64,000 nucleotides of DNA from contig NZ_JABEKX010000002.1 of assembly GCF_013407595.1 (NCBI RefSeq), positions 496,001-560,000 of the forward strand. The letters run 5' to 3'. This DNA comes from Lacticaseibacillus absianus (lineage in GTDB: Bacteria > Bacillota > Bacilli > Lactobacillales > Lactobacillaceae). Below, one piece after another: positions 63,689 through 64,000 of the stretch. Every line of letters begins with the position of its first letter. The first letter of the stretch is position 1. The notes beneath the pieces are model-generated. The model was not told the origin of the DNA and ran no database searches. It was given only the letters and a program-made list of their open reading frames with translations. Both the position numbers and the translations under genes were made by a program.

Positions 63689-64000
<312 letters not shown>

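Overview
The window is chromosomal DNA from a high-G+C lactic acid bacterium. The evidence is the gene content and order: a mraZ-to-divIVA division/wall cluster followed by ileS, mreBCD-minCD, thiT, a DUF1831 gene near mnmA, three T-box leaders, Gram-positive Shine-Dalgarno sites and lipoprotein signals. G+C looks close to 60 percent by eye. The set fits a high-G+C member of the Lactobacillaceae, perhaps close to Lacticaseibacillus; no species can be named from sequence alone.

Layout. 1-3.9 kb: 3' end of tex, an ECF sigma/anti-sigma pair on the minus strand, and an rsgA-type GTPase that seems to start at CTG behind a short leader ORF. 4.0-12.0 kb: variable segment. Two apparently identical 2278-bp IS66-family elements in opposite orientation, each with its own 8-bp target duplication, flank a small XRE/membrane-protein operon, about 1 kb without a convincing gene, and one AT-rich gene for a P-loop ATPase of unknown role. 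12.1-18.0 kb: rpsD, a GAF protein, ezrA, and a cysteine desulfurase with thiI. 18.0-28.0 kb: an intergenic hairpin repeat, rex with a Rex operator, T-box-valS, a heme-efflux operon (hrtRBA) with two operators, an L,D-transpeptidase, folC and radC. 28.1-36.7 kb: mreBCD, minCD, an amino-acid ABC transporter behind a tandem T-box, a second hairpin repeat and cls. 36.7-54.9 kb: TPP riboswitch-thiT, small membrane proteins, then mraZ-rsmH-ftsL-pbpB-mraY-murD-murG-divIB-ftsA-ftsZ-sepF-yggT-ylmH-divIVA, T-box-ileS and a cold-shock-domain gene. 55-64 kb: an unaccompanied pstS with Pho-like repeats, an EmrB/QacA-type MFS pump, xpaC-telA, a Nudix gene, mtnN, a second cysteine desulfurase, DUF1831, an XRE regulator and the start of mnmA.

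How it fits together. Much of the window is the growth and division machinery: elongation (MreBCD), septum placement (MinCD, DivIVA, EzrA, SepF), lipid-linked wall precursors (MraY, MurD, MurG) and septal synthesis (FtsL, DivIB, PBP). Two cysteine desulfurases each sit near a tRNA thiolation gene (thiI, mnmA). Regulation that can be read directly includes T-boxes, a TPP riboswitch, a Rex box, HrtR-type operators, GTGGN repeats before mraZ and TTTAC repeats before pstS.

The least explained parts are the AT-rich ATPase gene between the IS elements, the CTG-start/leader arrangement before rsgA, and the two related intergenic hairpin repeats. I found no CRISPR array, tRNA, rRNA or prophage.
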